Of a stretch of DNA of 35,202 nt, positions 31,551 through 35,202 are shown one piece after another (position 1 is the stretch's first letter; every line of letters starts with the position of its first letter). The notes beneath the pieces were generated by a model. The model saw only the letters and a list, made by a program, of their open reading frames with translations. It was not told the origin of the DNA and did no database searches. The translations under genes were made by a program, and so were the position numbers. The stretch is from a virus, in the IMG/VR virus record IMGVR_UViG_3300008267_000177, positions 1 through 35,202 of that record; one strand, given 5' to 3'.

Positions 31551-32198
31551 ATGGAAAGCACAATAGAAATTTACTCACCTACGTGGTGGTACAATAGATT
31601 AGGTAACTTCACTGGTTCGGAAATTTGGAAACTTATGACTGAGCCAAGAGCTAAAAAAGACTTACTTAGTAAAGGTGCAGAAACTTACATTCGCGAGAAG
31701 GTATACGAAAGGTTAAGCGGACAACCTAAGCAAAGCATAGATAACTATGCAACTGCATGGGGGCATGAAAATGAGCCAATAGCGAAGAGATATTACACTG
31801 CTCGAACAGGTAATGAGGTAATAGAATCAAAGTTGCTTATAAGCGAAAATATTGAAGGATTAACAGGCAGTCCTGATGGCTTAGTAGGTGACGAAGGAAT
31901 GATTGAAATAAAATGCCCTTTTGTTGGTTCTAATCATTTAAACTTTTTCTTTAATGAAGAAACTTTTGAAAGTGAAAACAATGACTATTATTATCAAATG
32001 CAATGCTATTTACTTTTATCGGGCCGTAAATGGTGCGACTTTATTTCTTTTGACCCTCGTTTAATTCTTAACTCCGATGCTGGGCTTTACATTAGAAGAT
32101 GGGAAGCTAATGAAGAGGTGCAGGAAAGAATGATAGAGAAAGTGACTATTGCGAGGGATTTATTTAATCAATATTTAGATGCGTTCAATAAAAAATAA
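31551..32198 (+). CDS. YqaJ-like recombination exonuclease (PD-(D/E)XK)
   Basis: The protein has 215 aa from ATG 31551; an upstream in-frame ATG at 31539 lies inside the preceding small gene. FTGSEIWKLM, then YATAWGHENEPIAKRYY, GLTGSPDGLVGDEGMIEIKC with the D...E-x-K catalytic core (about residues 105-125), and YYYQMQCYLLLSGRKWCDF are standard YqaJ motifs. It resects DNA ends to supply single strands for ERF. It overlaps NinG by 20 bases. Confidence 0.85.
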   Translation: MESTIEIYSPTWWYNRLGNFTGSEIWKLMTEPRAKKDLLSKGAETYIREKVYERLSGQPKQSIDNYATAWGHENEPIAKRYYTARTGNEVIESKLLISENIEGLTGSPDGLVGDEGMIEIKCPFVGSNHLNFFFNEETFESENNDYYYQMQCYLLLSGRKWCDFISFDPRLILNSDAGLYIRRWEANEEVQERMIEKVTIARDLFNQYLDAFNKK

Positions 32199-32718
32199 AA
32201 AATGTAAGGAGTGCGGTGGAAACTTCACTCCTTTTAAAACAACTCAAGTAGTATGTGGTGCTAAATGTGCAGCAAAGTTAGCTGAAACTAAGGTATGGAA
32301 AGAGAAAAAGAAAGTAATGATTGAGAATACTCGTACCCGAACAGAATGGTTGGCTTTACTTCAAATAGTCTTTAACAAGTATATTCGGTTAAGGGATGCC
32401 AACAAACCATGTATTTCATGTGATAGGCCATTAGGAGCTAAGTATGATGCTGGACATTTCTTTTCAGTAGGTCGTTATCCTAATCTAAGATTTTGTGAAG
32501 ATAACGTACACGGACAGTGCGTACATTGTAACCAACATCTGCATGGAAATCATTTAGAATATAACGAAAAAATACAGCACAGAATAAGCGCATTTAATTA
32601 CGTTGTATTGATGAATAAGAGGAATGACGATCTTAAACTAACCTTAGATGAAATAAAAGAATTAATTAAAGTTTATAAACTAAAAATCAAAGAACATGGA
32701 AAAACAACTAACGAATGA
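32179..32718 (+). CDS. ninG: NinG-like recombination protein
   Basis: The protein has 179 aa. The N-terminal zinc site has Cys9, Cys12, Cys26 and Cys30. Next come NKYIRLRDANKPCISCDRPL, then YDAGHFFSVGRYPNLRFCED, NVHGQCVHCNQHLHGN, the HNH-like core of the lambda NinG/Rap family. In that family it resolves branched intermediates. It completes the SSB-ERF-YqaJ-NinG set. Confidence 0.85.
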   Translation: MRSIKNKKCKECGGNFTPFKTTQVVCGAKCAAKLAETKVWKEKKKVMIENTRTRTEWLALLQIVFNKYIRLRDANKPCISCDRPLGAKYDAGHFFSVGRYPNLRFCEDNVHGQCVHCNQHLHGNHLEYNEKIQHRISAFNYVVLMNKRNDDLKLTLDEIKELIKVYKLKIKEHGKTTNE

Positions 32719-32977
32719 TGAAGCTAAACTTGAATTTGAAAGCCATTTATTAATTGGTTTATTTAAATCAACAGTTGAGCAGTCAACACAATTAACAGGT
32801 AAATTCAAACAGAAGATGAAATCTGATTTTAATCTTTGGCAAAAGCAAGGCTTTAAAATAGTTGAGGAATTAGAAAAAAGGAATATAACAGATGTGGAAT
32901 ATTTAGATAAAATCGGTGATATTTACCACACAATAAATTCAAATATGAGAGAAGAATTTTACAAAGGATTGGAATAA
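32696..32977 (+). CDS. Small helical protein, 93 aa
   Basis: A 93-aa helical protein overlapping NinG by 23 bases (HLLIGLFKSTVEQSTQLTGK, then WQKQGFKIVEELEKRNITDV). It ends 18 bases before the modification-type cassette. No family recognised. Confidence 0.5.
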   Translation: MEKQLTNDEAKLEFESHLLIGLFKSTVEQSTQLTGKFKQKMKSDFNLWQKQGFKIVEELEKRNITDVEYLDKIGDIYHTINSNMREEFYKGLE

Positions 32978-32995
32978 TTAAAAAACACAAAGAAC

Positions 32996-34296
32996 ATGAA
33001 AAACACACAAACACAATTATTTACTGATAAAATAGAATTAATACATCTTAATTCAGTTATTGGTTCAGGTTATGAAACAAAAGTTGCAGAATTAGCATTA
33101 ATAGATAAAATTGCTTATCGTGCAGCTCGTGCTAATATGCAAAAGCATTCAGCAATTATTTTAAAAATTAATGACGAATTTTCAGGATTTTTTACATATG
33201 AGGTAAACCATACGGTACGTGAGTTTTGTCTATTACAATCAGCTATGTATCCAGGTAAAGAAGATAAAGCTATTTATAGTATGATGATACAAAAAATAAT
33301 AGACCAAAATACATATGGTTATCATATGATAATGACTGTATCTAATAAGCATAAATTAGAAAATCCAAAAGTATTTTTAGCACTTGGTTTTAAAGTAAAC
33401 TTAGCTAAAAGTGATTTTACTTATATTTATTATGGAAAAGAAGAGCAAGTAAGAGTAAAAAGATTATGTCATATGGCTATGACTAATCTATGGAATTCAA
33501 CTAGCGGTGAATGGTTAAAAGTAAAAAAAAATTGGAACGCAAAATTAGAAGAGGCTGGTTTAAAATATAATATACCTAATCCAAAATTCGCTAGTCGTGA
33601 AGGGTGTTGGCAAGGTAAAGCAGGTATGTCTAATATAGTTTTATCAAAACAAAAAGTAGAAAATGATGAAATTATAACAGATAAATCTAAAGATTTAAAT
33701 GGTAATGCAAGTGTATTAGACCCTACTGCGTGTGAAATAATTGTGCGTATGTTTATGCCTACAAATGGAGTTCGTGTTTATAATCCTTTTGGTGGTGGTG
33801 TTCAAATGGGTTTTGTTGCTGGTGGATGTGGTTACGAATATTTATCTAGTGAAATTAGACAAAATCAATGTGATGCTAATAATGCTTTATGTCAGGATTT
33901 TCCAAATGTAAAATGGTTAAAATCTGATACATCAAAATTTACACCTAAACAAAAATATGATTTAATTTTTTCGTGTCCACCATATTATAAAGTAGAAAAA
34001 TATATTGATTATGATGGTAAAAGAATACATTCTTTGTTGTAATGACTGGAGATAGTCGTAATAAAGATGGTGGTTATTATGGTAGTGATGCTGAACATGA
34101 ATTATTTTTTAAAGAACAAGGCTTACATATTTATAATAAAATTATTTATTTAGAAAGTGAATTTACAAGAAGAGCAACAGCTAAAAAAACTTTAAATTCA
34201 AGAAAGTATCCAAAATGTGAACAGCGTGTTTATGTATTTTATAAAGGTGATACATCTAAAATAAAAGACTTATTCCCAAATGTAGGTAGATTATGA
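32996..34296 (+). pseudogene. GNAT-like/N6-adenine DNA methyltransferase fusion, interrupted
   Basis: Two frames together make one protein. The first (32996-34042, 348 aa) has an N-terminal GNAT-like stretch (about residues 20-145: FTYEVNHTVREFCLLQSAMY; MIMTVSNKHKLENPKVFLAL, then GFKV). A class-beta-type methyltransferase follows with motif I NPFGGGVQMG (263-272) and motif IV CPPYY (327-331). It then runs out as KRIHSLL-stop. The second (ATG 34042 to 34296, 84 aa) continues the domain: MTGDSRNKDGGYYG, then LHIYNKIIYLESEFTRRATA. In its frame the bases before the ATG read KNTFFVV, which fits the strand before that motif. A non-multiple-of-3 deletion or error therefore lies near 34018-34024. Split expression cannot be excluded. 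Confidence 0.65.
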
Positions 34297-35087
34297 AAAC
34301 TTATAAAAACATTATATCCCTCTCTAAAAATGAGAGGGGTATTTGGGATTTAGATACGATTAAAGGTTGTGAAAGTGGTTTAAAAGAAAATAAAGATGGA
34401 TGTTATAATGATTGTTATGCTTATAAAACTGCTAAAAGATATGGTATTGATTTTAGTAAATCTATTGAAAGAAAATTTATTAATCAAATGCATAGAAATA
34501 CAATAGTTAAACAAATTGAAAAAATTGATATGCCATTTATAAGAATAGGATGTTCAGGAGACCCATCTGAAAACTGGGAACATACAATTAATATAATTAA
34601 ACAAATAAAAGAAAATAGTCAATTATCATTATTTGATATTTCATCAAAAAAACAAATTGTAATTATTACAAGACATTGGAAAATATTAACTGATAATCAA
34701 TTAAATGAATTATTAAAATATAATATTTGTATTAATACTTCAGTTTCTGCATTAGATAATGATAAATTAATTAAAAATTCATTAGAGCAATATAATAGAT
34801 TAAAACCATTTTGTAAATCAGTTTTAAGAATTGTAACTGCTGAATTTAATGAAGATAATTTATTAGGAAAAAAAATGTATGAAATACAAAGACAATTATT
34901 TAAAAATGAAAATACAATTGATACAGTATTTAGACCATCTTCAAAAAATGAATTTGTTAAACAAAATATTATTAAAGTAAAAAAAATGGCATTTATGAAT
35001 ACAAAAACATTAGTAAGTAAATACAATAAAAAAACATTTTTAGGTAAGTGTAAAAACTGTTTAGAAATGTGCGGATTAAATTTGTAA
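34293..35087 (+). CDS. Cysteine-cluster, radical-SAM-like protein (Gp88/DUF5131-type)
   Basis: The protein has 264 aa. Near the N-terminus GCESGLKENKDGCYNDCYAY has Cys26, Cys37 and Cys41. The segment MPFIRIGCSGDPSENWEHTI, then KQIVIITRHWKILTD and NICINTSVSALDN follows the strand order of a reduced TIM-barrel as in phage radical-SAM-like families (DUF5131/Gp88). The C-terminus adds Cys253, Cys256 and Cys260 in GKCKNCLEMCGLNL, which could bind a second cluster. It overlaps the interrupted methyltransferase by 4 bases and is very AT-rich. Chemistry on a modified base is inferred from neighbours; radical-SAM identity is a fold-level guess. Confidence 0.55.
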   Translation: MKTYKNIISLSKNERGIWDLDTIKGCESGLKENKDGCYNDCYAYKTAKRYGIDFSKSIERKFINQMHRNTIVKQIEKIDMPFIRIGCSGDPSENWEHTINIIKQIKENSQLSLFDISSKKQIVIITRHWKILTDNQLNELLKYNICINTSVSALDNDKLIKNSLEQYNRLKPFCKSVLRIVTAEFNEDNLLGKKMYEIQRQLFKNENTIDTVFRPSSKNEFVKQNIIKVKKMAFMNTKTLVSKYNKKTFLGKCKNCLEMCGLNL

Positions 35088-35112
35088 ATTGCTATAAAAA
35101 ATAGTAAATTTG
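35081..35112 (+). promoter_or_regulatory. Host-type (Bacteroidota) promoter for the junction leader
   Basis: TTTG at 35081-35084 lies 20 bases before TAAATTTG at 35105-35112, which is the same sequence as 17-24. This fits the Bacteroidota consensus of TTTG/TTG, about 17-23 bases, then TAnnTTTG. Transcription would start near base 30 of the circle, just where the folded leader begins. The 12-mer TAAATTTGTAAA occurs twice here (35077-35088 and 35105-35116), so a second box overlaps the -33 element. Confidence 0.6.
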
Positions 35113-35202
35113 TAAAAGATGAGTTGCAGCATCAGTAATAAAGTTTTAATCCCTTTGGTGAGTAGAGCCTGCAACCTCGAAAGCCGAAGGGTTTTTTATT
35201 TC
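35089..35202. repeat. Right copy of 114-bp terminal direct repeat
   Basis: This is an exact copy of bases 1-114. It begins one base after the stop codon of the last gene, so joining the ends gives an intergenic region of about 120 bp between the radical-SAM-like gene and the first replication gene. Confidence 0.97.

Noticed and set aside
1-35202. Temperate phage or integrated element
   Set aside because: No integrase, excisionase, att core or divergent repressor/cro pair is visible; one small HTH-like protein is not enough.

Overview
The window is a complete or near-complete genome of a tailed phage (siphovirus-type layout) that very probably infects a member of the Bacteroidota. The first 114 bases are repeated exactly as the last 114, so the contig closes into a circle of 35,088 bp. 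The DNA is AT-rich, every convincing gene is on the + strand, genes overlap by a few bases, and Shine-Dalgarno sequences are absent. Several intergenic sites match the Bacteroidota promoter box TAnnTTTG. No integrase, tRNA or CRISPR array was seen.

Layout. (1) 1-3251: a structured leader, replication-type proteins, a C5-cytosine methyltransferase-like gene and a small sigma-factor-like gene. (2) 3217-7841: a run of six glycosyltransferase-like genes plus a DUF4254-like gene. (3) 7841-8741: very small genes, ending with DUF3310. (4) 8748-28348: the late block, with TerS/TerL, a tail assembly chaperone with a probable -1 frameshift, tail proteins, tape measure, XkdF-type protease, scaffold, major capsid, tail tube, portal, connectors, fibres and a lysis group. 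Tail genes precede head genes, which is not the usual order. (5) 28477-32977: small genes, a second C5 methyltransferase in a cassette-like setting, an HTH-like protein, and a recombination set (SSB-like, ERF, YqaJ, NinG). (6) 32996-35087: a very AT-rich pair, a GNAT-like/N6-adenine methyltransferase fusion interrupted near its end, and a cysteine-cluster (radical-SAM-like) protein. This pair looks like a DNA hypermodification cassette.

Regulation (inferred). Host-type TAnnTTTG boxes precede the leader, the sigma-like gene and the post-structural gene blocks. A different motif, GGTACTTT(W)TAAA, sits 12-22 bases before six late-gene start codons. A simple model is that the host polymerase makes the early transcripts, and the phage sigma-like protein then redirects it to the GGTACTTT sites. 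Strong hairpin-plus-T-run terminators lie after the lysis gene, after the holin-like gene and in the junction leader.

Most notable: the candidate modification cassette with its interrupted methyltransferase; the late motif with its candidate sigma factor; a pseudoknot-capable leader; the T9 frameshift site; and an attC-like folded repeat next to the second cytosine methyltransferase. Product names rest on motif recognition by eye; no database search was run.
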